Below are positions 9,422 to 20,270 of a stretch of 28,207 nt of DNA, piece by piece. The DNA is taken from contig BFEA01000265.1 in the NCBI GenBank assembly GCA_003427395.1, forward strand, positions 628,291 to 656,497. The letters run 5' to 3'. The stretch's first letter is position 1, and every line of letters begins with the position of its first letter. Under the pieces are notes generated by a model that had not been told where the DNA came from, ran no database searches, and worked only from the letters and a program-made list of their open reading frames with translations. This DNA is from Chara braunii. Taxonomy: Eukaryota > Streptophyta > Charophyceae > Charales > Characeae. The position numbers and the translations under genes were made by a program.

Positions 9422-10170
9422 CTGGGTAACCGGCGTTCGGGACGGGCCGAACGCCCGAACGTATGGGACTCCTTGGGGATGCATTCGGCTGTGCGGGCCG
9501 AATGTGGACCCAAAAAAAAAAAAATGTAAAAAAAAAAAAGTCATCAGAAAAATCTGAAAAAACGATATGTTATGGAAAAACATTAATTAAACAAGATTTG
9601 CCTGAGCATTACATCCGAATTCCTAACCAAATTTGAAATAAAAATAAAATACCGCAAACAAATACCAATAATAAAAATAAATAAAAATAAAAAGAGAATT
9701 AAATTTAGTGAGTGTGCGAGTATGTTTTCGACACCGTTATCTTTGATGATTTTTTATTTTTTTTTGCCATAGCTAAATACCTTGAAAATATACACATGTG
9801 TACTTCACATAATACAAAACCCACTTAAAAAGTTTTAAAAAATAATAAAATTGTTTAGACCCCGAACTAAAGTGAAAACAAAAAGTAAAAAGTGAAAAAA
9901 AACGTAGACGAGCACGTTTTGACACTGCCATCTTTGGCGATTTTTAATTCTTATTTGGCTGATACAAATAAATTGAAAATTGAAAGGCATGTATCTCACG
10001 TCATAGAGAACTCACACAAAACAATTCAGAAAAAGAAGTATTTTTAGGCCCTGGAATAATTTTTGGCGGGGGTCGAACGCCATCGGGTTCGGACCCCGTA
10101 CGGTACCCCGAACACCCGTACGTACGGAGGTCTGCCTGGGGACCTCCGTATTCACGGACTGGTGACCCTG
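9422..10170 (-). mobile_element. Non-autonomous hAT-like element, complete copy
   Basis: The 749-bp element starts CTGGGTAACC and ends GGTGACCCTG, so its terminal inverted repeats follow CAGGGTNACC. It is flanked by the perfect 8-bp duplication GTTATTAC. CAGGG ends with 8-bp duplications are known features of hAT transposons. Both subterminal zones are GC-rich with repeated CCGAACG/CGTTCGG or CCGTACG motifs, which could be transposase-binding sites. The interior is A/T-rich and holds two diverged direct copies of a segment of about 190 bp (for example CTTTG at 9741 and 9932). It has no transposase frame, so movement would need a transposase supplied elsewhere. Relative to the copies at 26818 and 27717 it is inverted. 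Confidence 0.8.
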
Positions 10171-10178
10171 GTTATTAC
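10171..10178. repeat. Target-site duplication, right copy
   Basis: This is the exact second copy of GTTATTAC, immediately after the inverted terminus GGTGACCCTG. Confidence 0.8.
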
Positions 10179-10319
10179 CATAATAGTTTCACAATGACGT
10201 ACAATTTTATCCAATTGTGTAAGAAGGGAATGCACTTGCAAGGAAGAAGAAAGAAAATAATAATAAGAAGATGTATTTCATCAATGAGTCAATGGCAGTC
10301 CCTCTTTTCTATTACCAAT

Positions 10320-10560
10320 CAATTTCGTCCTTCCTTATTTCTTCTTCTCCTTTCTTTTTCTCTTCTCCTTGCTCTTTCCCCCTGCCTTTTCCCCATTTTT
10401 TTTCTCTCTTCTATTTCACTTCCTTGCTTGCCCTCTCTTACTTTCCCCAAAACTATGCCCCTATGTTTTTCAAACTTTTTTTTTTCCAGTTTCCTCTTCT
10501 CTTTTTTTATTTTTTTTCTTCTTTTTCTCATTTCTCCCTTCCTGCTTTTCCTCTCTATCT
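10320..10560. repeat. Long polypyrimidine tract
   Basis: About 240 bp are almost entirely C and T on the plus strand, with only scattered purines. The long phenylalanine/serine/leucine-rich frames across it on the plus strand, and the lysine/arginine/glutamate frame on the minus strand, are low-complexity translations. Such tracts can form triplex DNA in principle. Confidence 0.6.
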
Positions 10561-10864
10561 CTGATTGTCAATCCTTTATTCATAATGAAACAACATTCAA
10601 CTTCACGTAACTCTCCACACAGGCATTTAGTCCAATCCTATGAATATATTTCATCACAAATTACCTCATACAAGAGTGTTCCATGTCAACTTAAATAACT
10701 CGTATTTTAAACCACCAGTACTTCTGAGCCTATTTTTGTCGATCCTGATTTTCACTATGCATTGTCAAGCCTGGAATCCGTTGTGTTTCTTTTCTGGTAC
10801 TCTTCTTGAAAATAAAAATAAAAAGCACGACCAAACTTTCAAAAAACAACATACTCATAACCTA
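10561..10864. other. Unassigned spacer
   Basis: This is A/T-rich unique-looking sequence. The open frames at 10640-10969 run into the neighbouring element and show no recognisable domain. Confidence 0.4.
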
Positions 10865-11201
10865 CGTAGCACCGTGTTCTTCTTTGGACCGGAACAAGAA
10901 CAAGCGCACAGAACCCCTCCGAACACGAACATAAAAAATATTAAACAAATATTTCTTATAAAAATCTGAAAAACATATATGTTAAGTAAAATAACAACAC
11001 AAGCAACTTTTGCCTTGGAGTCATATTCAAATTTGTAGCCAATCATGAGTTAAAAATAAAAAAACAAAAATAATATTATATTTTTTTTTGCTTTTACGAA
11101 AAAAAATATGTTCGCCCGCACATGTTCACGAGCTGTTCGTGCGAACGCACGAACGCGTTCCTACGAACGTGAATGGGCGCGAACATGTTCATCGTGCTAC
11201 G
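10865..11201. mobile_element. Short TIR element related to hAT-like family
   Basis: CGTAGCAC (10865-10872) is inverted at 11194-11201 as GTGCTACG, bounding 337 bp. The right subterminal zone is packed with GAACG and CGTTC motifs, the same theme as the hAT-like copies. The interior (about 10965-11060) resembles 9550-9650 of the complete copy: AAAATCTGAAAAA, ATATGTTA, TTTGCCT and CAAATTTG occur in the same order. The ends differ from CAGGGTNACC and no convincing target-site duplication is visible, so it is either a divergent relative or an internally derived fragment. Confidence 0.45.
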
Positions 11202-12256
11202 CAACTAAAAAAAAAAAAAAAAAAAAAAAACCAACACCCCTTTCGACGTGATATAAAATAGATACTTGCCCCAAAGTTGTTGTGTCAGTATGCCCTCAGT
11301 GAGGGTTTTACGACAGTGGTGTCAGGTTCACGAAAAAAAAAGGAAAAATGAAAATAAAACCGAACTTAGGGTGGAAAACCGAGTTCATCTATTCAACAAA
11401 TTTGTAGTGTAGTCATACCCTCCTTCACAAAGTGTCTGCAACCCGTGGACCACGTCGTGCCTCCCTGGCAAGGCATGAAAAAAAAAAACAAGCAATAACA
11501 ACGACAACCTGAAACTTACCACACTCGTAGTTAGATATTGTTTTGTGAGTATTGGTGTGAGGACAACTTCGTGCAAGACCTTCTTGGACTTGGTCTTTTG
11601 TTTTTCGAAGGGGCCCACAATGCTTAACTGCCGAGTCTCCGCCGACCCCCGAAAAGTTCGAAAAAAGTGGGAAAATAACCACTTTTTCCATTTTTTTCAA
11701 CACCGGTGGAGGTAGTGACAGTTTAATAGGACTGGCATACAATTTAAAAAATTGGTGACACAGTCATAACTTTTATATTTTTGATCGATTGAATTTGCCA
11801 CAACATGAATTTAATCAACCCACCTTATGATATTTAATTTAACTCCGCGTCGTATCTCTGTCATAGTTCCTTCAATCCCATCAGCTACTGCAATTCATTG
11901 CAGGAGTAATGATATTTGTTGGGCTCTATCCAGTTGCAATCAATGTCTTCAATAGTGTCAAAGTATATGCATCAGCTGGTGCAAGAGCTATAGGCAATCC
12001 TCCTTGTAATTTCATTGGTTACGACTAATGAAAGTCATCTGCAATTGCCACCTATATTTTGTAATACGCATTTATTTAGCATCCGATAACAACGCTTAAT
12101 TAGCCATCAAGGAACAACGATAAATAGTTAATGACACTAGTCTCGATCTATTTCAGTTAGCAGCAAAATAATCAGTTCCGACAACCCCACTCTGTGACCG
12201 TCTCCCCAACCAATCTTTGCTGTGATGGGCAACCTAGGTTACCTGTATCCTGGTGA
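11202..12256. other. Unassigned sequence with A tract
   Basis: An A run of about 24 bases lies near 11207-11230. The rest is mixed sequence without a recognisable gene. Two overlapping minus-strand frames at 11385-11742 have no motifs. Confidence 0.4.
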
Positions 12257-12789
12257 GCAATGCATGTAGCAACATTAGCGGTGGCCCCCGAGGGTAGCAT
12301 TTCAATAACCTATAGTTTTCTCGGCGTAGTTAGCAAGCAATAGTAGTGGCCGACAACTTGTTGTGGTTGCAGTTCGTGAGAGTAGAGGTAACTAATCAAT
12401 TGAAAACCACAATGTACGACATTCTGTAACTGCTAAAAGTAGCCACTATAGTACCAACCAACATCTCTCGGCAACTATACCTCCAACCGACTCTAATCAG
12501 CTTTGCTTGCAGATGTTTTTCAACATCCACAACAACACCCTGCCCTATGCTCAGAGCAATTAAGCACTAGTTCAGAAATGTAATGTGAACGATACTAATC
12601 CGACGACAATTTTTTGATGATGGTTAAGTGTCATAAAAACCGAAATGGAAGGAAAATAATTTTAGGCTTGATCTTTTTTGTTTTTGAACATCGATGTAGT
12701 TCTCTTTTTGACCACATACACGACAAAACTGAAATGGCAGGCAAATAAAATAAATATTCATGAAGATAATTATTGGGATACAAACGAAA
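12257..12789. repeat. Tandem duplication, unit 1 (541-bp period)
   Basis: The unit runs from GCAATGCATGTAGCAACATT to GATACAAACGAAA and is repeated 541 bp downstream with scattered substitutions and small indels. It includes GGTGGCCCCCGAGGGTAGC, an imperfect GC-rich palindrome, and ACAACTTGTTGTGG. No coding frame is shared by both units. Confidence 0.85.
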
Positions 12790-12797
12790 GCTACTAA

Positions 12798-13330
12798 GCA
12801 ATGCATATAGCAACATTAGCGGTGGCCCCCGAGGGTAGCATTTCAATAACTTATAGTTTTCTCGGCGTAGTTAGCAAGAAATAGTAGTGGTCGACAACTT
12901 GTTGTGGTTGCAGTTCGCGAGAGTAGAGATAAATAATCAATTGAAAACCACAATCTACGACATTCTGTAACTTCGAAAAGTAGCAACTATAGTACCAACC
13001 AACATCTCTTGGTAATTATACCTCCAACCGACCCTAATCAGTTTTGCTTGCAGATGTTTTTCAACATCCACAACAACACTCTACCCTATGCTCAGAGCAA
13101 TTAAGCACTAGTTGACAAATGTAATGTGAACGATACTAATCCGACGACAATTTTTTTTTCGATGGTTAAGTGTCATAGAAACCGAAATGAAAGGAAAACA
13201 ATTTTAGGCTTGACCTTTTTGTTCTGAAGATCGACGTCGTTCTCTTGTTGACCACATACATGACAAATACTAAAATGGTAGGCAAATAAAATAAATATTC
13301 ATGAAGATAATTATTACGATACAAACGAAA
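12798..13330. repeat. Tandem duplication, unit 2 (541-bp period)
   Basis: This is the second copy, starting GCAATGCATATAGCAACATT and ending GATACAAACGAAA. It differs from unit 1 by point changes and by a longer T run near 13150. The high similarity indicates a much younger event than the other arrays in the window. Confidence 0.85.
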
Positions 13331-14265
13331 ATAACCCAGGTATCAAACTCTTACAGAGAGGCAATCGACTTCGAGTCAAATCCTAAGCAAAAAACAAAAT
13401 GTGTCGCAATTTCAAATATGCTTCTCTTATAATAAGGTAAGCATCATTTTCATATTGTATGCCCGTTTTTACCTCTTATCGAATCTCATTCACATTCTCT
13501 CCCCATTTGGTTTTTAGTAGAATTTTTATCATCACAGTTGGACACGTGTGTGTGTATGTGTTAGAGTTCAAACCATTGACACTATTCTTTCTGATGCGGG
13601 TGAAGGAAGTAGACAGGATGTGTCACTATTAGCAAAATGCTTGATCTTTTCATCAAAAGACCCTCCTCCCTAGCTAAACTTTTATAGTTACGAATTCGAC
13701 CAATCTGGTCATAAACACGTCTAGGTACATCCCAAGTTAAAACAACAAAACACTTTTAGCGCGTGATTTTGAATAGGAACATATTGTTGTTGAGAATGAG
13801 GGGGAGAGCAGTCCTCATACTAAAAAACGACGCTCGTTAAACACAAAGTAACTTCAATAGGATGCTGCATCTCAATGAGTTGGTCAGCGTACAACACAAA
13901 ATTGCCCCTACACCCAAACTCGATGAACGATTTGCATGTCGCAATTATTGAAAGTTACTAAGTATCATTTTCCCTTCTCCATTATTATCTCAACAGGTAC
14001 GTTCATACTCATACCTCTCACAACAATTTAAGCTTGATAAAGGCGAGTCAAACATCCAATCCCTTGTTTATCTGCTTCGACTCCTTGGTCAAGGCACGAT
14101 AAGAGAGTGAAAAAAAAGTCGAATGAAAAAAAATAATAATAATAAAATACTAATGTTTTTTTGTCGTTCAACGCTAATGTATTATTGTCATTTTTCGAAC
14201 TAAACACAAGTAAATAATGGATTTACTCATATTCATATTTCCGAGTAGGTTTTGAAAAGAAAGAA
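13331..14265. other. Unassigned A/T-rich sequence
   Basis: No gene or repeat family is recognised. Short AAT/AAAATAAT runs occur near 14130-14150 and an A run at 14262-14281. Confidence 0.45.
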
Positions 14266-14281
14266 AAAAAAAAAAAAAAAA

Positions 14282-15020
14282 GATTTGTTTTTTAAAGAAC
14301 GATGTCGAGCGCATCGGTCCGGCAAAGCATAAGCGGGGCGGGACCCTCCCGGCCGCGTCACGCAGGAGTTGGTCTGATCCTCGTCACAATTACACATGGA
14401 GCTTCCACAAGCCGCTCCGGCCGAGTGCGCCAGCCATACCTCTCGCGAGCCCCTAAGACAGGATAGGGTCAACGTGAGGCACGACTTACTTTCACCTTAC
14501 GAAAGTTGTCACCTCTCTTCGGTGGACGTATCCCCGTCGAGCTACCGGTCGGCAGTATGAAAGTTAATCAACTGCAATCGCAAAGGTTGACCAACCGAGG
14601 GCGTCTCTCGTTTGCTGTAGCATAGGGGTTACGCGCGGTCTTACTCCTCTATCGGACCGGCACGCGAACCGACGCTTTGGGGGGGCTGAGGTCCCAAGTG
14701 CGACCTGTCGTCGGTCGACTAGGACGCTTCCCACGCACCACACACACACCACTCTAAAGACATGAAAATGAAAACACACAACCACACACAAAAACGGCGC
14801 AAACAAAACAACACACACAATCCCAGCCCCTTCAGTAGCCATCTCATAACTTTCCGATGTAGAAATCGGATATGCGACGCACTCGAGATTTAGTATAAAA
14901 CCACGTCGACGCAGGGCTAACTCATATCGACTCGCAATGCAGGGATACCCAAGCAGTTTCAATGATGACATACTATGTAGTGCCCATAATCAATCGGTCC
15001 CTCATGGGTTTCAGTACCGC
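14282..15020. other. GC-rich island of unknown nature
   Basis: The base composition shifts sharply to GC-rich (about 14300-14720). A CA/TG-rich stretch follows (about 14735-14825). A minus-strand frame of 135 codons (14564-14971) crosses both and has no recognisable motif; its middle is a valine/cysteine/phenylalanine run caused by the GT-rich stretch. It does not match rRNA or tRNA sequences I know. It could be part of a retroelement or a CpG-rich regulatory region. Confidence 0.35.
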
Positions 15021-15036
15021 CTATGACACTCAACTG

Positions 15037-15246
15037 TCAAACTCGAAATATCATGAGGGTCTCCCCCTCCACGATATTGCACGGTTGAAGGAACAGCCGT
15101 GCGGCCTCCACGGCACCTCTGGCCTTTAGGCTGAGTGTTCTGGTGGGCAGGGCAAATAGGCTTTGTGAGGGGGGTGATCCCTTCCATGCAGAGTCTAAGA
15201 CCTGGGATGTCCTGAACAAGGACCTCGAATCCAGGCTCAGGACCAA
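15037..15246 (-). pseudogene. Short coding-like remnant, unknown
   Basis: The 69-codon minus-strand frame contains LSLKARGAVEAARLFLQPCN and then IVEGETLMIFRV. The composition is protein-like, but no family is recognised and nothing around it supports a gene. It may be a transposon relic. Confidence 0.2.
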
Positions 15247-15249
15247 TGT

Positions 15250-16059
15250 CCGACTAAGAAATCTTTAAGACGCATTCAACAATAAAAAGAGGTTTCTTTT
15301 TCTTTCTCAACCTCGATCCCATTTAAACCCTTAAGCGTGGGCCCCTCAGGCCACACGAACAGCCAACATAGGTATGTGCGTACATATGTATATATACAAT
15401 AGAGGGAAATAAGTATGTGGCGATCACTTATCATAATCACAGAGGGACTCATCACAGTCATATATATGTCTGGGATCGCAGGTAATCAAATCGAACGTCC
15501 GAACCACAGAACATACCTGCAATCACATCAAAGAGTCAACCAAAATTTCACACGGTACATGGAGTCAACTTCAACCATTCTTTATACTCATACCTCTCGC
15601 TTCAGTCATGCAAGCCCCAACCTTTGCCCAACCTTCCATAATTAAATACTCAGTACCTTTGTTAATGGTCATTCAATAAAAGTCCGGGTGAAAACCTTAA
15701 TAAAACAATAAAAATCATCAGGGTTAAAACCTTTTAGGTTGACTATTGAGGATGAATTGGAGTTGAGTTGTAAACCGACGAATCGACAACCGACCTGTTA
15801 TCAGTGATAATATAAGATGATCCTTGTAGGATCAAGCTGACTCTAGTCCAAATCCTGAATCAATCGATCAATAAGACCTGTAACACAAGACATGTCAATC
15901 CCCAAGATAAATTCATAAGTGTATGGAGAGTACAGCTTAATAACACATTCTCACCCAAGACCCTTCTACTAGCTAAGCCCAGACTTGCCTCTAAGCCAGT
16001 GCCCAACGCAAGGCAGACCTATGGCAATATCTCTCCTATTCACGGTGGATTGCAAGAGT
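15250..16059. other. Unassigned sequence
   Basis: No gene is recognised. Short related phrases (GGGTGAAAACCTTAATAAA near 15686 and GGGTTAAAACCTTTTAGG near 15721) hint at a two-copy repeat. Confidence 0.35.
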
Positions 16060-16665
16060 CGCCACCTGTCAAACTATAATCTAACTCCTCTAAACTTAGA
16101 AAAATCCGGCAGCGCTTCCCGTAGGAAAAGTGTCTTCTCAGAATTTATAATAACTAAAATATGAAAACAAATTAATTCTAAAAAGTTAAATTTTGTCTAA
16201 CTCTCTGAATTACTAAAAATTTGGGCAGCACTCGATTTAGAAAAGAAGACTTCCAAATTTTACCAAGTCATATATTAACCTAGAGCAAACCTTGAGTTTA
16301 ACTGAGACAAAATTTTACTAAATCTTTAGATTTGTAAAACTTTCGGCAGCACCCCCTTCCGAAAAGTGTTAATCCAAGATTTATACAAAGCTAAGTTCAG
16401 AGTCTGAAATGACTTTGACTTCTCAAAGTCCAAATTTTGTCTAACTCCCTGAATTAACAAAAATTTTGGCAGAACTCCCTTTAGAAAGGGAGACCTTCCA
16501 GATTTTTATTAAGCCATATATAAAAATCAGGCAATACTGAACTTTGAAAAAACAAAATCTGACTAACTCCTTGGTTTTGTAAAAATTTTGGCAGTGCTTC
16601 CCGTAGAGAAAGTGACTTACCAAGATTTATACAAGACCAAGTATAATAAAAGATCCCCAAAAATG
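16060..16665 (+). repeat. Tandem array, about 120-bp unit, 5 copies
   Basis: GGCAG anchors fall at 16108, 16224, 16345, 16468 and 16590, giving periods of 116, 121, 123 and 122 bp. Each unit reads roughly TCTAACTCCCTGAATT, AAAAATTTTGGCAGCRCT, TCCCGTAGRAAAGTG, then CCAAGATTTATACAA. The fourth unit carries a perfect 8-bp hairpin, CTCCCTTT (16475-16482) with AAAGGGAG (16485-16492); other units keep weaker versions. The GGCAGC-CTTCCC core recalls the motif at 2.2-2.7 kb. Confidence 0.75.
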
Positions 16666-16734
16666 CAAGAATTGACCTAAGTAAAATAAACTTAGCTAAG
16701 AAAATGAGAGAAGGTTAACAAAAGTCGTATTTTT

Positions 16735-17040
16735 CATCACCACTTCAGAACACCATTCACCACATCAGGATGCAAATTGCCTAAACAGGTGATTTTCAGG
16801 GTTTTCGGACCTTTCACCACTTCAGGACACCCTTCACCACTTCAGGATGCCACATGCCTAAACATGTGGTTTTCAGGGTCTTCGGATCTTTCACCACTTT
16901 AGGATTATTCAGGATTTTGACTGCCCAAAACTCTCATTTTTCCTCTTTAGGATGCAGCTTGCCTAAATAGGTGGTTTTCAGGGTCTTCGGACCTTTAACT
17001 ACTTCGGGATCATTCAAGATTTTCAGACTGCCAAAAACTC
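16735..17040 (+). repeat. Degenerate array with TTTTCAGGGTCTTCGG
   Basis: The phrase GCCTAAA(C/T)A-GTGGTTTTCAGGG, TCTTCGGACCTTT, CACCACTTCAGGA recurs near 16778, 16857 and 16961, with extra partial CACCACTTCAGGA copies. One unit holds the hairpin CACATG (16851-16856)/CATGTG (16863-16868). It directly follows the 120-bp array. Confidence 0.65.
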
Positions 17041-17239
17041 TTACTTCAGAATTTTTATTCCTGAATTTTCAGCTACCCGTTAACCGCTTGTGCAAAAAAT
17101 GCAGGAATTGAAACTAACCCCTATGCCTCTAGCACGTGGCGAACACCTAAAGTACCTACCTATCAACTGAAACTCATACTAAGTAGTGATCTCACTCTGC
17201 CACATGTAAGCCAAACCACAAAGGTAAATAATCTCACCA

Positions 17240-18030
17240 GCTCCAAAGTCAACCTTATGAAACAATAGTTCATGATCTTTCAATGATTTATCCCTTTATA
17301 CCCAGCTTACATAAGACATAAAGCTAGACCACCCAATCTTATGGAAACCTTTCTAGCTCAACCATATAATATACACAAACACAGGGTACTACAACTTTTC
17401 TCTTCTTTGGGCACATGACTAGGTTAGCCAGCTTAGTCACTCGGAACCATTTAAGTGTTCAAGTTATATATAATTGTCTGCACTTTGTCTTATAAGGTAA
17501 CATATGACTAAACCGCTCATCTTAAATCCAGATTCAACATGTCCCTTCTTACCACAATTTTTATTCTTACTTCATACTCTCTTCAGTTGGTGATAAGCTA
17601 TAATTAGACCATCAAATCTTATAGAAAAATGTATGACTAGCCTGTTCATAAGTAAGTAGTATATAAACAAATTTAACATTTTGGTTCCAGCATGTGCGCG
17701 ACTCCAGACCAGACCACCCAATCTTATGGGAACCTGTTCAGTCCTTTGCCTGAATTTTTCCCTAAAAAAATAAAACAAAAGAGAGTTGGGGTTATTCAAT
17801 TTTATGGAACGTGCCCAACTCTCCTTCAGAACTAATAAAACATAAGAAAACCCAAAGAAGCAAGGCAACCAAACCATCCAATCTTATGGAAAAATGCTTG
17901 GTCCATGAAAGTCAAACACATGCATCCCTCACAAGTCAAAGCAACCAGACCACCCAATCTTATAAGAACATGAATGGTCCTTCAGGCAATCGAAAATAAA
18001 CATAGCATTGGTCCCTCCAATCTTATGGAG
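17240..18030 (+). repeat. Array with CCACCCAATCTTATGG motif
   Basis: Variants of GACCACCCAATCTTATGGGA recur near 17326, 17606, 17711, 17790, 17872, 17948 and 18011, often followed by AACCT and GGTCC. From 17606 on, spacing is about 60-105 bp. The motif is always in the same orientation. Short frames over it are not credible genes. Confidence 0.6.
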
Positions 18031-18298
18031 ACTCTCCCAGCCTTTGGTTGACCTAGTCAACACAAGCAATACAACCTTTCTCCCATCTTTCTCCCCGATG
18101 CAATCCCATAATCTGCTTTCATCCAGACAATAAAATTGAAACTGACATTACATATGCATTTCTTTATTTAAGTCTAAATTATCCTGAAAATCAAACATAA
18201 AAGTCAAAGTAGGGGCGCACGCAGTATACTTAGTCAACCATAGCAAGAATTACAGATAGAGGTTATAACTGGGTTTATAGAAGGAAAACAAATGATTA

Positions 18299-18357
18299 CC
18301 TTTCTGTTTTCTGCCTCCATAACTCCTCCTGAGTTCCGGCAAAGCTCCCGCAATCGG
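18299..18357 (-). pseudogene. Exon-like coding fragment, copy 3
   Basis: The minus strand encodes TDCGSFAGTQEELWRQKTER, then GAAAG|GTAATC, a plausible splice donor. It shares DCGS-AG--EELW-Q with the copies at 8733-8791 and 8840-8897. Upstream in the same frame the sequence stays open to about 18490. The family is not recognised. Confidence 0.42.
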
Positions 18358-18591
18358 TGGGCTGACTCCCCGCAGAGTCTTGCTGCGGTCCTACGGGTTG
18401 CAATCCCGCCTGCCACCTTCCTCTCTCAACAAGACTAGACTTAGAGTAAGGAAGGCGGAAGATAATGGGTTTCAGACGCTCGAGATACAAGAGGGGGACA
18501 ACTCAACTCCCAGGAGAGGACCTTGCTATCTTCATTCGCCTAAGGACCCCGCGATGGTGGTCAAAACGTGGATAACGCGGTCAATCAACAG

Positions 18592-18987
18592 TTAAACCGT
18601 CGACATTAATTCCCCCTGACGACCTCCCAATTCATGGTAGTAACCTCCTTCAAAGAACTCAGTTATCCCGCAATGCTTCAAGGTCCGTACTATATTCGGC
18701 CACAACTCCAGACACGAGTTGTGGATGCATAACACAATCTTCCTCCTTTCCGTAGTGGGCCAACAGTGTAACCTGGCTGGCTCCATAACTGTAGTATGCC
18801 AGCCAACAGGTAAGCTTGTCGTTTGTGATTGACCCTCGGCTGCTCCGGCTGATGGGAAGAGCGACCCACAGTCTAGCAAGTAGGATCTGCACCCTCCTGC
18901 TGAAATGACTGGCTCGAAAAGCGGCACAAGACGATAGCTCAACAACTGGTTCAATACAATAGTGAGTCTCTCCTCATACAACAACAA
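18592..18987 (-). pseudogene. Coding-like remnant, family not recognised
   Basis: An open frame of 131 codons has non-repetitive, protein-like composition, with segments LLSYRLVPLFEPVISAGG, EPARLHCWPTTERRKIVLC and NIVRTLKHCGITEFFEGGYY. No domain or catalytic motif is recognised, and an overlapping minus frame (18659-18892) is also open. It lies near the exon-like fragment on the same strand, so both may derive from one transposon. The first ATG is taken as start without further support. Confidence 0.3.
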
Positions 18988-19534
18988 CGGTCGAGAGCAT
19001 GGCGGTGTCGACTTGTCTGATTGTCATCGAGACCAAGTACGTATCCCAATCCCCAACCTTCCTCAGTTTGAACTGTCGACCTCAGTCAGCAAGGTCTGTG
19101 CTTAAGCGCACACGCGTACGAACTCCGAACTGATTAGTTGCTCGCAGCAGCAGTTTGGTCCCTCCTAATCCCATTGAACTCCCTCAGTCGTGCTTCCGTA
19201 GTTGCCCAGCGGAACAACAGTTCACCTGCCTGCTGTTACACCTGAAGGCTTGCAACTAGTCCTCGACCACTCCTTTTGGCACGGCAGATAATCGTCACGG
19301 GCAACCCCTCTCCCCGACTTCTCATCCGGCTTCACGCTTCTTTGGTTGCTTGGACAAGCAACACTTTCGTTCACAGGTAAGCCTCCACCTTGCAGCTGGC
19401 TTCATGCGGCTGCGTTTGACGAGGTGCGTAAAACGGAATACGCCTCCTATTAACATGGGAGGTGATAATACTTATTCGACTCTTCGAGCCGCTATCACCC
19501 GGATTGGCGCGCCTTCTTACTTCTCTCGTCCCTC

Positions 19535-20270
19535 TCATTCGTGCTCCTTGATCAGCAACTCGTCTGGCAATAAGTAAGTTCCCAAATCTCGTGGCCGACC
19601 CAGCGCTAGTCCCACGTGCCGCATGAACAACGTATCGCAAAAAAATGGGTAGGTCTCTCTAACCTCACCGATGTTCTCATGTCCCTCCTTCGATATGCCA
19701 TGCATAATCCAAATGAATCTTGCTCCCAGATGCGAACACACTCATTTAGCATTGCAAAGTCATCTCCCTCCCCGCCATATCTGTTTTCTTTCCTCCTTTA
19801 CGCAGTCGCTTCCCTTATTACCTTCTTTCTTACTAACTGCCCGACCAATCTAACTTTGAAATCGAAGTCGGTCATCTTCAAAACCTCTACCTCAGTTCTT
19901 CCTTCGATTAAACCCGCCAAAATTTGAGTAATATGCTTGATTTCCCACTTCCTCCACATCTACACCTGCCACAGCTTTGGGCGCCAACTTTCCCCTATAC
20001 TAACTAACTTACTCCTTCATTCCTAAAACTAAGCCCGTTGTGCAACTCGTCCGCGACCAAACCCATGGGTTCGGAAGTCACCTTGTCGAAATCCGTTTGG
20101 AAAATGTGCAAGACATGCGTTTCCCCAACCTCTTCTCCCTTCGCTCGGTACCATCTCCGCGCTTGGTTTTTCCCTTCTAAACTTCCTCTGCGCTTAACTA
20201 ATGCCGAAAATAGGGTTGCCATCGTACTCGCCCGGATCAAAAACCTTGGAATTGTCTCTTCTTCCACCAA
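19535..20270 (-). pseudogene. Coding-like remnant, frameshifted
   Basis: Minus-strand open stretches follow one another: 20270-20004 (with SALVKRRGSLEGKNQARRWY and HIFQTDFDKVTSEPMGLVAD), an open middle segment in another frame near 19780-19930, and 19741-19535 (with ETYPFFCDTLFMRHVGLALG). Frame changes and stops separate them. The plus strand over the same region also stays open, so coding on either strand is uncertain. No family is recognised; a decayed transposon gene is the most likely explanation. Confidence 0.25.

Noticed and set aside
10194-10698. Overlapping long open frames rich in F/S/L or K/E/R
   Set aside because: They are direct translations of the polypyrimidine tract on both strands.
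11293-11305. CCCTCAGTGAGGG palindrome as a stray unit of the hairpin array
   Set aside because: Only the short CCCTCA-type core is shared; the GTAGTAGGAT arms are absent.
11317-11326. TGGTGTCAGG as an LTR primer-binding site
   Set aside because: It only partly resembles the initiator-tRNA complement, and no LTR pair or pol domain was found around it.
14282-14720. GC-rich block as rRNA or other structural RNA
   Set aside because: No rRNA, snRNA or tRNA motif that I know is present.
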